Part shown: positions 11,101-24,775 of the stretch, piece by piece
Numbering within the stretch: position 1 is the first letter of the stretch
How the letters are laid out: the number at the start of each line of letters is the position of its first letter
NCBI RefSeq assembly: GCF_021018805.1
Contig: NC_086283.1
Location: 14,149,162-14,213,161 of the forward strand
Direction: 5' to 3'
Source: Prinia subflava
Lineage: Eukaryota > Chordata > Aves > Passeriformes > Cisticolidae
DNA: 64,000 nt
Position numbers and translations under genes: made by a program
Notes under the pieces: generated by a model
The model's input: the letters and a program-made list of their open reading frames with translations, nothing else
Database searches by the model: none
Told to the model about the DNA's origin: nothing

Positions 11101-13756
11101 TGGGACCTTGCAGTCATTAGGTTTCTCTAAAGATCAAAGGTAGGCAATGAAAATTTTTTATTTAGTTCAAGTGGCAAGGGAAATTTGGGCAGGCAAACTA
11201 TTATGAGACTCACTCTTGGGAGATTTCCAGAATGATTCCTTCCACTGGCTTAAGTGAAACATGTCACCTTTAATAGCATGGTTTATAGCTCAGTATTATC
11301 TTTAGATAAAACATATAATCTATTACCTCGTCATGCAGAGTTACAAGATCTTTTTTTTCCCTGTTATATTTTCACCGTTTCCCTCCAATGCCTTCTTGAT
11401 GGAGCACTTCTGGTTTCAAGAACCAGTCAGCTCAGAGCACATAAATATGTGCACTGGCACACAAGCACTGACATTATGAGGATGTAATGCTGTTCCTGGT
11501 TTGATCACATGTTTGGGACAGGAATGCAAAAGGCTTTTCCCATTCCTCTGCTGCTGGGTGGTAGAATACATTCTCTGTTCACTGATGCAGAAGAAAAAAC
11601 AAGTACATTTAGAAAATTATTATAACATTAAAATAATATTAACATAATATATCATTTAAATTGAACTGAAAGTCAATCTTCCAAAGCCAAGTAAATACAT
11701 GTGCAATTTTATCATTGTGAGTATATTGTAGATGCATTCTGATGACCTCTGAACAGGCAGGTTTCAATCCCTGAAGAGCTGCAGAATGATCTGCTGGTTT
11801 TTGCAAAAACAAATAGTATCAAAATAACTCTTATTTTAGATGCAGTTACCTTCCTGCATCTTTATCTTGTTTGTTTCCAGTCTTCTAGCCAGAGCTGTCA
11901 CTTTAGTGGAGAGAATGAGTTGTCAGAGTAGTTTTTTGCACTTTAAATGGCAGCACAAGTGCATGCACAGCATTGTGCAAGCCTGCTTTGAGATTTCTGA
12001 CATACAGGCAACTCCCTGCTGCAGATGTGGCTGCACTTCTTGGTGCTTGGTGTGTGCAAAGTTTGCCCTGCCCATCCAAGACAGGTAAGACCCCTAAGTG
12101 CATTTTTTTTGTCAAGGAGAGTGCTCCAGCTAACTTAGCTTAAAGTGGAATACTTTCTCCTTCCCATTGTGCACTGAGTAGATCATTCATCCTGAAGTAA
12201 GATTTGAGCCTTTTGTCCCTGAGGAGGGGTAGGAAATGTAAGATCGTCACTAAGTTCTCTATCTTGGCTTGACTAGTCCCTCTGCTGCTAGGTTTAAAGC
12301 TCCACCTTCACTAAAAGCCGCAGTGTTTCAGCTGATGTTCCCCCATGAGCAAAGCTGGATCTTCACTTAAAAATGCTTCTTTCCCTTCCTCAGCTACAAT
12401 GTGACAAGATCTGGGAGAAACTTCTGAGAACCCACCAATTCCATGACTAATGGGCTCCCTCTCAATCAGTCCCTTTCCCTGTCACCTCAGGGCTACACAT
12501 TCAGCAGACATGAGCAGCCCCTCATTTACATCAGGAAAAAAGACATCCATTTCTAATCCATGTTACACTGCCCTGGCTGAGCCTGCAGGGTTGAGATAGT
12601 TTCCTTTATTCTTCTTTCATGTCTGGGACTATTTTAGCATCGTGTTAATGGTCAGCTTTCAGTACTGGATTAATTCTTTCCCATCAGGAGACAGCAGGAA
12701 CGGATCATTAGAAATCCTTCCTGAAGATCTGAGCAAACATTTCCATTTTGTGCAGCGTCCTCTTATTTATGTCATGCCCATTTGCTCCTGTGTGGACTAA
12801 GGAGCCCCCAGGAGTCATAGTGGGTTCACATGGGAGATGTACAGATGGGTTGAAAGTGCATGGGGAGAAGGAGCACCTGTGGAAGTCTATCTCTGGTTTT
12901 TTTGTTTAGTATTTCTTCAGCTAGAATTCGCTTTGCAGTTGTCCACCAGCAAGCAGATGGGTGTGTTTATAGTAAAGATGTATAGTGATTCAACCAGAAT
13001 GACATTTTAAGATGTGAGCTGACGGGAAATGAGGAATATGAGATTTGTAGGGGAAAGTTTGTAAGTCTCCAAACCCTTCACCTATAGGAAATTCAGTCTG
13101 GAGTGAGGAGGATGGTTATGTTTAGGCTGTGATTCAGACAGGCAAGTAAAAAAAACCCTGAACAATTCCTTGTGTAATTCTGAAATGACTTTCCAGTGCT
13201 TCTAGCTCTGCTGACTTTGACAGCCCTTGTGTGTATTATTAAACCAGAATGTTTCTGCTCTTGAAATTCACTGAAGCATTTACAGGATTATAAATCTGTC
13301 ACTTGTGGTGTTACTCAGTACAGTCCTGAATATTTACACAAATTCGCTAATTCTAACCTCTGTAATAAATTATTATGCTGATACTTCTTTCACTAAAATT
13401 TCACCAACCATATTTTAATTTTAACACATTGTGAGAGGAAATTTGCCAAGAATCAGGACATATAAAGGAAAGACGGGCACATAATAAATGTATCTTTCTC
13501 TCCTGCTGTCTATACTTCTAGTATACTGTAAATAGTTTGAATACAGCTGACAAATTTTGTAGTTGAGGTGCTTAGGAATTTTGCTTTTGCACTCACAGTT
13601 TTTTCTTGAAACAAACACTCATTGCTACTATCATTGTCCCATGGTAATTCCACATAGCTAAAATGTAGGGAAAATAAGATCCATATGTGTGTCCTGGTCT
13701 GTACTTGTACTTGTTTTATTTGAAATGTTTTTCATTCATTGTCTGTTACTGATTTG

Positions 13757-13860
13757 GGTTTATTTGAGGGTTTTGTTGTTGCTGTTGTTTTTTGTTTATT
13801 TTGTTGTGTGGGTTTTGGTGATTTGTTGGGTTTGTTGTTTTTTTTTTTTTTGGAGGGGGA
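13757..13860 (+). repeat. T/G-only low-complexity tract
   Basis: For about 100 bases the plus strand is almost purely T and G (runs such as TTTTGTTGTTGCTGTTG, TTGTTGTGTGGG and a long T run ending GGAGGGGG). It is a simple-sequence tract with strong strand asymmetry. The open frames over it are artefacts of composition. Confidence 0.8.
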
Positions 13861-15284
13861 TGACATTGTGATTTAGCACTTGGGAGCAGTCTACCTCAGG
13901 TAGTACATCATCATCTTTCAAAAGGGAGTCATCAAAGTCAGCACCAAGAAACTGGGTACAGTAAAAAACATGTGAGCTTCTGCAATAGCCAGCTGTTGCT
14001 GAGCATCTTGCTGTACCCATGGGGGAAAAAGGAGATTACCAAGAAAGTGAAAATTTTTCAGCTAAGACAAATCTCTCAGTTCCTCCTGTTTAGATTCCTT
14101 GGTGTTTATTCTGCTTCTCCTTAATTAGTCATTCAGTTAATCAGGTTACACAAAATGATCAGCATTATCACCTCTGTATCTCTGTATAAATCAGCAGTCA
14201 GTGTTGTCATTGTGACAAGGACACATTGCAGGCAGTCGGAACTGATCCAAAGTAAAGAAGTAAAGTAAGAGATTTTTCTGTCTATGGCATTTAATTCTTG
14301 CTGGCCTCTGCCATTAGCTTCATCTGGAAAACTCTGAAGGTGGGAGCTTCAGAAGGAGTCTGCACTAAATTAATTCCTTTTCCCATATTAAGAGCAGTGA
14401 AATGTTCATTGGCTTCAGTATAAATTCTATGAGGTTTTTTAAAACCTCTCCTCTGAGTACCGTGAAGATCCCAGTTTGTCCAGAAGGTGATTGGTACACC
14501 CTGCTCTGCCTGGAGCACTTTCAGTGCCCCAAAGCTCATTGTCATAAACTGGGCTCAGGGCAGTCTGAGAGCAAAAGGACCATGTGATGCATGGGACACA
14601 AGGGACCAGATCCTCCTGCCTGGATACGTACTCTCTTGAAAATCTGATGTATCCAGCAGATCCCAGCAGCATTTGACCTTCATTAGCAGTGAGCATCTCA
14701 GTTTCAGTGTTAAGAAATGGGTCTGTTCTTTGTACATTGAGAATCTTACACAAGTAACTAGAACAATATAGGGACACTTAAGACTCTCTAATTTACTGCA
14801 GATCAGGTATTTCTTTTGAAAGTAACATTGCATGAATTCCATGTGTGAAAAACTTTTTTCCTTCTGAGTATTTTGATTTTTAGATCTGAAAATACAATTT
14901 AGCTTTTTCAAGACTGAGTTTATGCAACTGTAATGTGAGATGCAGACCTGGAGAGCCTGGATTTTTCCCGTGTTTAGGTCATAGCTCTTTTAGATCATCC
15001 TTTTTCCATTTATGAATAATGTTGCAGTAAATAGATAAATCAGATATCAGTTTTCAAAATGGAAAGGTAGAATAAAATTTTTCCCTGAACTGATCTGAGC
15101 TCTGTTGTTAGTGAACATGTCTGCACACATACACACAGAGTTAGGTAAACCCAGCAAGAGAGAAGTGTTCTTTTGCTACTTTGTAAATGTTTAATTTGGG
15201 TTTTTTGATCTTAGGTTCTGCTACAGGCTTCTTATGGGGTGTGGTCATTGACATCTTAATCCCGTGCCAGTTTATATATGATGG

Positions 15285-15405
15285 TGTGCTGAATTAGGCT
15301 GGGGTAAAGTTAATTTTCTTCATGGTAGCTGGTAAGGGGCTGTATTTTGAATTTGTGCTGGAAACAGTGTTGATAACACAGGGATGTTTTGGTTGCAGAT
15401 TGTGG
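15285..15405 (+). mobile_element. Fragment of an avian ERVL-type LTR (5' end)
   Basis: The sequence matches the start of a well-known avian LTR: TGTGCTG, then GGCTGGGGTAAAGTTAATTTT, CATGGTAGCTGGTA, GTGCTGGAAACAGTGTTGAT and AACACAGGGATGTTTT. It is the same family as the fuller copy on the minus strand at 54768-55339. Similarity stops near 15405, so only about 120 bases remain. Family assignment is from recall of the consensus. Confidence 0.75.
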
Positions 15406-16939
15406 GGATGGGCATGAAAGATGAATATTTTCCCTCAGCGAAGTCTTTGTAACCTTTTACAAGTTCTGGAATCATGTTTGATCCTGCCACTACCAGTTTA
15501 ACTTTTTGTAACATTCAGTCCTTCTTCATGGCTAGAGATACATTTTACTCTTTCTCCTGAAAAATACCGTGATATTCCACAGATGGAGTTGGTAGCATTG
15601 AGTTGCATCATGAGATTGTTACTATGTTTGTCATTTCCTTTCACATATTGCAGTCTTCTCTAAAAATAATGGGTTTCCACATCTCTCTCACTTACGTATC
15701 ATGACTCATGACCTTTGTACATGTTTTATGGCAATGAGTGCAGTAGGTTAAGGTTGTGCTGATGTGAAACAGAGTAGCTTTTAGCTGTTTATCAAGAGAT
15801 CCGGTCTCAGGTAAAAGGTCATATATATAAATAGTCTTGGGAGAACAAAAGGAAATGAAAGTTGAACTGAAAAGGGTATTAGTTTTATATTGAAAAGCAG
15901 TGATGTGTTTCTTTTGCAAACACTGATATTCTCCTTTTTATCACTTCTATCTGAAACAGCTTGGCTGAACTGTGGTTATTAAAGTATAGTGTAAATGATG
16001 GCAAGGCATAACAGCAGACAGGGAGAAGCTGACCCAGTTTAGCATTTATATGCTAATAGCATAAAAAATTCACTTATAAATACTAGATGTTTTGTTTAGT
16101 GTGATTTACTGACATTGTTCTCCCCTCTAACAATGATGTTTTTATCACTTTCTGGGTACAAAGTAGGAGGGATGCCTAATACGTTATGATGAGAATTATT
16201 TTTCAGTTACTGTTCATGTTAAATAATTTTCTGTATTTTTCCTGAAGGTATCTGTGCCACTGAGTGACAACTCTGATCTGTGAACTGGTAACTGAATAAC
16301 AATCAGTTATTCCGTCCAGTTAACCTTCATGCAAATACCTGTGACCATGTGAATTAGAAAATGCCTTTGAAGATCTCCATACTATTGGCCACACAATTTT
16401 AGTCCTAGAAATACAGATTATTTGATACCTTGCATGTCTTTTGGAGCCTTAATCAGCCATGAATTATTTTGCATGGTCACGGAGGGGAAGACATTCCATA
16501 TTGTCTTTGTTTTGTGAGTAAGAAGAGCAGTGCTGTAACTACTTTGGCACCCTTGACAGCACTGCTGCATGTCACACCTGCCCTGCTATGCACCAGGGAG
16601 CTTAGTGCAGGGGATGATGTGTTTGCCTCTCCAGCATCAAATAAAGGGAGATCCAGGAACTCTTATATCTACTGTTCCTTTTGCTCTGCTCCATGCACAA
16701 CTCTGTTGTAGCCCTGGGAAAATTCACAGGTGTGACCCTGCTGACACCTACCTGAGGCAAAGAATGCACTGCAGCATTATGTGGAGGGAAGCAGAATATT
16801 CCCTCCTCTGTGCTGTACAGATGCTGACCCAGTAAAGAGTCAGCCGTTGCAGTGTGTCCTCATACAATCAGCTAATGCATCATTCCTGCAGTCATTTGCA
16901 GCATGGAGTTCACTGAATAATCCTCTTAATGTCTGCTTA

Positions 16940-17060
16940 TCATACATAAGAGTGGCTGTGCTGGCTCACTTTGGGGATCCATCTAACCCAGTGTTCTACT
17001 TCCAACATTGCCCATAAGCAGATGTCAAGGGAGGGGAAGGATAGGGCAGCAAGATGTTTT
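16940..17060 (-). mobile_element. Ancient CR1-type 3' tail, antisense
   Basis: The plus strand reads CATAAGAGTGGCTGTGCTGG, then GATCCATCTAACCCAGTGTTC and AACATTGCCCATAAGCAGATG. This is the reverse complement of the 3' end of old amniote CR1 elements, whose common form contains CATAAGAACGGCCATACTGGG and GGTCCATCTAGCCCAGTATC. Divergence is heavy, fitting an old insertion. The element would therefore be on the minus strand. Boundaries are approximate. Confidence 0.6.
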
Positions 17061-20000
17061 GTCCGTTTTTTCTACCAGTTTATGACTATTCTCGGAAGTT
17101 TTCCTGCTCTTGATGAGGTCTTTGTGTTTACTGATGTTCAGAGTAGTTGTCTTGTGTCTCTCTTGCAGGTGTGTAAGCTTTTTGCTTCCAATGTATCATC
17201 TGTGAAAGTGTGCCACAAATTGCCTCCTCTCATGTGAAGAACTGACTCCTTTTGTTTGTTACACACATCACTTTCACTAGTGTCATTTAAAGGACACCTA
17301 ATTTTTTTTTTGTCTTTGAACTGGAGGACATATGGAGGACATAGTGAACAGTCCAATAGGACAACTCCACCACCCATGACTCCTACAAGCTACCATGATG
17401 GCTGGGAGTTTTCTTCCTGATGCAGGGTTACCACTGATATTTGTAACCTTAGTCACTGTGCTGACAACAATTATTTTTTCCTGTCAAAGAGTCAGTGAGC
17501 AATCCCATATAATAGCTTTTCTCTTTTGCAGCACATGGCAAAATGCTTTGATGAAGTAAATCGGATGACATTTTGGTGGAGTCAGAATGGCACATTCTTT
17601 ATTGCAGAAGGGACTCTGACTCCTTATTTCTGTAAAAAAAACCCTAGTCTTTGCTTTAATTAAGAAAAAGTTTCACATTGATAAAAGTTCAAGTTTATTT
17701 TAATTACAGTAATCTTCTATATATTAACAGCTAAAAAATAGATCTGGTGCTTTCTAGAAACATTTAAAACTCGAACTGAGAAACCCACAGGCCAATGTCC
17801 CCTGATTATGCAGTGTGTGAGACCAGAAACAGGTTAATTAGTGAATCAGGCAGGAAGGAGAGGATGAGCGCAGCATTAATAATGAGATTGTTCCAGAGAT
17901 AACTGGGAATATTATGTTATCAACAAATAAGTTTATTATTGTAATTAAAATACAGCACAATGTATATGCATTGTTTCAGTACCAATTTTTTTCCTAATTC
18001 CTTCCTTGAGCAGTCATAATCAGTTGCATTTAAAGACTTGTGTTAGTGTGGTAGCATGCTACAAACACTAAAGACTTTACATAGACTGCACAAGTCAGTA
18101 TGTCCGTGACTGCCGCTGACTGAGGCTGAAACGTAACAATTTTTATGCCCATTCAACATTTTGTTGAAAAGGATAAAAGTGAAGGTTGTATTCTGTTTGT
18201 TTTGAACTTTGCATCCAAGATAGATAACAAAGTAAGATGCAAGTATGTTGTATGAATCCCTCTTACTTAATAATGGCAGTGGATAAGGGAACCAGTACAA
18301 TTTATTATCATAGAATAAGCTTGGGAGGACCTGTAGGTCTCTAAATGTGCCACATCTGCAGATGCAGGAAATGACTAAAAGCTTTGCTTTATGCTGATAG
18401 ACTTCTGACTGCACAATTTGCCAATAAATACTGCCTGTTATAGTTAGGACATTGAATGTTCTCTGGCTTTCCCTGTGATCTTGTCAATTCTTGCATGAAA
18501 ATCATTACAGAAACTGAGTTCAAAACCTGGATTTGCCAGTGTCCTGTACAGATGCTGATGATTTACTTTGGCCCAAGTACTCTTAAAAGACAATTTCTCT
18601 TATTAACTATGGTGGGACTTGATGCCATCATGAGCAGGTACTGTGGTTTGAGCTGGTTTGGGGGAGTATGAGATGGAGAGGTGATGGCTGGCAGCTGTTG
18701 ACAGTAAGCAGGGCTTGGGTAACTTTCCAGGTGTGAGTGGTTAATGCTGATTGTTGAGTACACACAGTTGAACAAAACAAAATTTGTTTTGTGTCCAGTC
18801 TGCTGCACTGGAGTTTTTTTTCTTCACATGAGAATGGAAGGTATGCAATTGCTAATACTCCAGCATTCTCTGGAGATTTGTAATGTTCTAGAAAAATGAT
18901 GTTCAGGTAGTACTTCTCCATGCTAGTCATTTTGTGGCTCCAAGTTCGTTTATCCCAGTGGTACAGGAGCCATGTCCTGGGTTTTAAGGGAAATCAGACT
19001 TTAAAGCACAACAGATTTCATCCCACTGTTTCATGAATTTCACAAGCAATGCTAAAAATTAATAAGTAGAAATCTCAATTCTCAAGCTTCAGTAATTCAA
19101 AGATGCACTGAAATGCATAGAGGTAGTTATGTAATAAGGTTATTTTTTTAATGCAAGTACAAAAGTTGGTGTAATTGCTTACTTCTTTAACAGAAATGCA
19201 GACAGACAGGTGCTATTTATGTCCTTGAAAGTGTGACCTGACTAAATGTTGTTGGTTTTACTACTCTGTGTGGAATGCAAGTGCCTGACTTTAAATACTT
19301 GCATTTAGAAATCACAATTTAGGTTTGTTGAATCCCAGCACCAAAGAGTGTTCTGAGAGAGTCCGATTTCTGAACATGTACAGTTATTTAATCTATACTA
19401 GTAGAGTTAGGAATCAGTTTAACTATGGTCAAAAATATATTAATAGACTTGACTTTTTGATCTGTGAGTTCACAGGATATTTAGAAAAATAAAATATATT
19501 CCAAAACATGCTTAGTTACTGAAGTACGACATGTTATTGGAAATGAGAATGTTCTTTCAAATTTCTGGATTTTAAAGGGTAAAATCAAACATTCTGCCAG
19601 TCCTTCACAAGCTAATATGCAAGAACAAAACACTTGACAGCAGTGGATTCTCAGCTTAAACTGTGTTTAAGATTCTGGGGTTTTTTGTTTGTAAGTTTTC
19701 CAAGCAGCCTGGGAACTTGGGCAGCCTGAAAATATGACTATTAGGCCTGCCTGATATTCCCAGTAGGTTCTGATTTTCAGCTTGCATCTTTCATGTTAAA
19801 GGTGGTGAGTTCTTCCCCTTGTCCTAATTAACATAAAGGTGTGCTGTACAGTTATTAAAATAAGCCAGTTTGTCGGAGGAGTGGTATAACCTTATAGTGA
19901 TGTTTGCCTTGTAAAAAACAGCATGAATTTCAAGACAGTAGGAAAAGGGCAGGACATTTGCAAGTGTTGGAATAAACTGTAAATAAGATCTTCTCTTAGA

Positions 20001-22837
20001 GAATCAAAGAAAATATATTTGTGTGCATTCTGCCCAGTGCAATTAAAGCCTTTTAAAGCAGACTTTTGGAGCTTAATGTTTAAGAAGTTATTAGCTAGTG
20101 CTGTTTGGTGTGTTCCCAGTATATGGATCTCCTGCTCCCTTGGAAGTATTATTTTGTGCAAATTAAATGAATTTCTTTACTGAAACACATGAATCTACAT
20201 GTGCTGTTACAGAATCCATGATGGAGCAGTTAATAGTGTTTTAGCAGAGGTTTTCCTGCTTTTAGGTCATGTGCTTCTTTCTCATTTTTCATCTCTGTTC
20301 AACATAATAAAAGCAATTATTGTACTGCATGATTCCTGAATCTGACTATTGTATGCTCACTTAATAGTATTCAGCCAGTGGCAAGCCTGGTCCTACATTA
20401 ACTGGCAGGAACATTGATTTCTAACTTTTGCTATCAGGTGACAGAAGAATCTGATCTAACACACTTACATGATTCACTTGAGTAATTTATCTGTGATGAC
20501 TTGTACTTAGGGCTGGAGGTGTAGCTGTAATGAAGATACAATGCCATAAGAGTGGGAGATAGAAAACACCTATGAGATCACCTTGAAGGTTCTGTTAGAG
20601 TACAGAATGTATTTTTAACTCCTTTTCTAGTTCAGAGGTGAATTATCCAAGAACAGGACCACTCCTGTCTGTTTGTTGCTGGATTGTTACGTGGTCTAGT
20701 GGAATTTCTAATGGAGTCTCAGCTTATCTGTATTACCCTGTGTTGATTCAAAGGGCTGTAAAAATTAGCTTGGGCATGTTTAGTGCCAGTTTATTGGTAT
20801 GAGAGTGCTGCTCCACCTCTGTTCAAAATTCTTAGGACCTGAACCTGCTTTTATTACGGAGTTTGTAAATAGCATTCCTTATTGCTTAGAAGGAAAAGGG
20901 ATTGAAGAGTGGAAGCTGGAGTCAGCCTTTACAGTCATCTTTTCAGTTGTTCAGGTTCCTTGGTTAATGAGTTGGCCATACGGTAATGAAGGGTGGGAGA
21001 AATACAGAGGTGAAACTATTTTTCCTTGAAGGGTCTGCCTGCACTTTATGGGATATAGCACAGTTCAGACCAGTGCCAACAGTGCCTTTTAGGCAGAAAA
21101 TTCTTTCATTGCTGTGTAATTCATTATCATGCTGTGAACAGGAGAAGCACCATACATGGAGAAGGACAGGTTTCTTAACAGCTTGTTTTAAACTTTCCAA
21201 CCAACTTACATGGACTTCAGTGGAACAGCTGTGAATTTTGGCACAGCTTCACGTTCTTCTAATGAAGAAATCCTGTGGCAAACACTTACTTGTTTACACC
21301 TCAAACAGTTGGCCAGCAGGAAGGATGAAGGAATGTAATGGGCTTTGTACTGACTTACCTTTGTTCTCTGGCTTTTGATGGACTCATTAACATTTGCCCT
21401 TTAACAGCACAGCAGAGAGTTACAAAGCATTTGCTTCAGGATTCCTTCACTGGAGGTGACATTTATTTTAAGAATATACTGAAACACCAAATAATCCCTA
21501 TTGTAACTACAGTAACTTACCATAATTTTTCTTGTTTTCACTGTTGTTCTGAATGGGCAGGTGAATACAGACATGAGCAGAAAGTTTGTCTTTCTGGTGG
21601 GAAAGACACCCAAAAAGTGGGAAGCTGAAAGCAGGAATTGTCACCATAGTCAGCCTTCTAAATTCATTCCTGCATTTCTCCTGTGATTGTGATCATCTGG
21701 CCATATTTGTGCTTCTTACTCTTGATGCATCATGTATTCAAGCAAAGAGAGTCCAAAGTGGATAAAAGGTAGAAATTACTCCAAGAGGAGCAGTGTCCCA
21801 GGAGTGTAGTCAGAACTCAAGGATTTGGATGCTAATAACTTCCAGTATCCTTCTGGGACACAGTCAGGGTTTTGACCAAGGCTGGATATTTATGTTTCTG
21901 AAGAGGCCATAAGGTTTGTTGCTGCACAGAGATGATAAGACAGTGGGCTGTCTATCTCTCCAATGTGAAGTCATGCATGCTTGTCTTACTTTTAAGGGTT
22001 TTTTTTTTTATTTCATCCACCAGCAAGTCCTCAGCTTGCCTTTTGCTAAGATTCCTAGGACCCCCGATCTGCAAAGTCCACTTTAATCCCACTCTTTCCT
22101 CTCCATGTGGATAAAACTCTCCTTAGTTCAGAACATTGCCTGTGCTACATTTCCTTTAGCAAACAGATGCCAGGCAGCAGTCGGCAATCACTGGGAGCTG
22201 GTTGTATCTTCTGGCTTGGGGCCCGTACATCTTGTTGCTTTTTGGCCTACATCCCATGTGCAGGCTGCACATTTGCAGCATTTTGACAGCTACCTGGAGA
22301 GCTGCATAGGGCAGGAGGCTGAAGGGATTCCCTTAGGCAAATCCTGACCTCCTGCAGAAAAAGGGTCTTAAGGTGTTGCTGGTTCACTTCAACAACCTCC
22401 TGTTGTGTGTGTGCCATGGAGAGTCACAGGTCATGATAATATTACTACTGGGTTGATTTCCTAATTTTGAATGTTTTTAGGACAGGATAGCTTTGGGTTC
22501 AGGTTACATCTTTCTGGAGTGTACAGTTTTGATGTTTAGCTTTCATGGAAAATATGGAGTTTGTTCACTGAATCTACTTTCATTTATAAGAGACATGATT
22601 TTGACCTTGAGAGTTTACAGAAACAAAATTACAGAATTCACAGCCAGTGACAAGTAAACTACCTCTGGAAGTAGAAATGCCATATCTGCATAGCTGTGCT
22701 TGAATTTCATAGGCTTTCTGAGAGCATTTGCTAGCTCCTTACCTTTGGAATCGAGCAGTGCTAGCAAAGTGTGTGTTTACTTTCAAGCATTTAAGCAGTT
22801 CTGCTGTTCACAGTGGCTTTGGTCAAATATGGGAGGC

Positions 22838-23925
22838 TGTGATGTTGTTACCTGAGCTCTGTCAGGTTTGGTGCCATAACCATGTCCCTGGGGAGCTTTT
22901 TCCAGTGCCAAACCACCCTTTGGGTGATGAACCTTTTCCTGATATCCCTGATATCCAACCTAAACCTCCTGTGACACAATTTCAGGCCATTCCCTTGAGT
23001 CCTGTCACTGTTACCACAGAGAAGAGATCAATGCCTGCCCCTCCTCTTCCCCTCACGAGAAGCTGTAACTGCAGTGAGATCTCCTCTCAGTCTCCTCTTC
23101 TCCAGGATGAACAGACCATGTGCCCTCAGTCACTCGTCATACAGCTTCCCCTTAAGACCTTTCACCATCTTCGTTGCCCTCCTTTGGACACTGGTAGTTT
23201 AATCTCTTTCCTTTATTGTGGCACCCAGAACCACTCCCAGCACTTGAGGTGACACTGCCCCAGTGCAGAACAGAGTGGAACAATCTCCTCCGTTGCCTGG
23301 CTGACCATGCTGTCCCTGATGTCCCCCAGGACACGAGTGGCCCTCCTGGCTGTCAGGGCACTGCTGACCCGTGTTCAATTTGCCACGGACCAGAACCCCC
23401 AGGTCCCTTTCCACAGTGCTGCCTTCCAGCTTCTCATTCCCCATGTCTGTACATCCGGGGTTGTCTCATCCCAGATGCAGAATCTGGCACTTTCCCTTAC
23501 TGAACTTCACATGGTTGGTGATTGCCCAGTCCTCTGATTTGTTGAGGTCTCTCTGCAGGGCCTCTGCAGAGGAAGTAAATAGCTCCTCCCAATTTAGTGT
23601 CCTCTGCAAACTTACTTGGTATCCCTTAAAGTCCTGCATCCAAGTCATTTATGAAGATGTTGAAGAGAACAGAGCCTAAGATTGGGCCCTGTGGAGCCCC
23701 TCTGGTGACAGGTCACCAGTCTGATGTCACCCCAATCACTGTAACCCTTTGTGCCCAACCCATGAGCCAGTTGCTAACCCATCCCATGATGTGTTTTCCC
23801 AGACATTTTGTCCAAGGTACTGTGAGAGACAGTTTTGAAAGCTTTACTGAAATTCAAAGGATTGCTTTTATCAACTAGATGGGTTACCTTGTCATAAAAG
23901 GAAATGGAGTTGGACAAGCAGGACT
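22838..23925 (-). mobile_element. CR1 LINE, 3' portion of ORF2 plus 3' UTR, antisense
   Basis: About 1.1 kb matches the reverse complement of an avian CR1 retrotransposon almost throughout. Landmarks on the plus strand are TGTCCCTGGGGAGCTTTT, CTCCTCTTCCCCTCACGAGA, CACCATCTTCGTTGCCCTCC and GGGTTACCTTGTCATAAAAG. On the minus strand the reverse-transcriptase ORF C-terminal end is readable at 23466-23648, with RDLNKSEDWAITNHVKFSKG and GKCQILHLG. The frame is broken by stops and indels elsewhere. The left end (3' UTR) starts near 22838, but I do not see the usual 3'-terminal octamer repeats there, so the tip may be lost. The element is 5'-truncated near 23925, as usual for CR1. Confidence 0.93.
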
Positions 23926-24597
23926 GGAATGTGGTTTAAAGGAAGATACTAATCTCTTTAATTCCAAATAGTCTTGTTCTCATTAAGACATCTGAATTTG
24001 CATAAAACATCAGAATTTCATTGAACTTCAAAGCTTCATGCACTTTAGGGTTGCATCAAATTTATAACTTGGATATCTGAGAAGAGCAGAGTGCAGAGGA
24101 GGTGGTTTAGTCATCCAATGCCTAAAAATACAAATAGAGTAAGAGAAATCCAAATTTGGCAGTGGCAGCTGCATGTATTCTAAAGATGACCACATTTATC
24201 GTGACTTTGTGGTTTCAGTATGGCAGTTAATCAAGGAAGGATTTCAGGCTTGGCTTTGAGTGTCAAAGAGAGTTGATAACTGAATTATTTTTCAAGTATG
24301 TGCTGATTTTGCTAAACCTGGAACAATTACAGAGCTATTGGTCTTTGTCTCCCAGTGTCAGTAATTTGAGATGATGAGGCATCTCTAATTTGAGAAGAAC
24401 TTCACAACTGTAATATGCCTATGTGGTTTTAAAATCAATATTGTAGGAGGTAGGTGAAGTAATGAATCAAGGTGGGGTTTTGTGACAGTTTTACATTTCA
24501 TTACTTTCTGAACAGAATCTATGTTTTGGGGAAACATTTGGGCACAAGCCCATTGTAAGTAAGACAGCAGCCCTACTAAAGACAACTGTATTGAGGG

Positions 24598-24775
24598 ACA
24601 CCACTTGTCACCAGTCTCGGCTGGGACATTGAACCCTTGACCACTCCTCTCTGGATGCATCCAGCCAATCCTCATCCACCAAACAGTGCATCCATCAAAT
24701 CTATGTCTCTGCAATTTGGAGAGAGGGATGTGGTGGGACCGTGTCAAAGGCCTTATAAAGTCCAGCAGATAACAT
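24598..24775 (-). mobile_element. CR1 LINE fragment (reverse-transcriptase region), antisense
   Basis: The plus strand contains the reverse complement of CR1 ORF2: TTGAACCCTTGACCACTCCT, CATCCATCAAATCTATGTCT, GAGAGGGATGTGGTGGGACC and GTGTCAAAGGCCTTATAAAG. It may be a separate insertion or a displaced part of the CR1 at 22838-23925, since both have the same orientation and this one maps further 5' in ORF2. Similarity fades after 24775; a patch near 24880-24900 may also belong. Confidence 0.8.

Noticed and set aside
17533..17640. Possible exon after CTCTTTTGCAG with an open frame
   Set aside because: The acceptor looks good, but the peptide does not match FAM13A and no suitable donor or matching phase follows.
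18308..18345. Possible CR1 3' end, antisense (CATAGAATAAGCTTGGGAGG)
   Set aside because: Resembles the usual CR1 terminal CATAGAATAGTTTGGG-type sequence, but the match is too short and isolated to list.
22728..23252. 174-codon open frame on the plus strand
   Set aside because: It is the antisense reading of the CR1 LINE 3' region.
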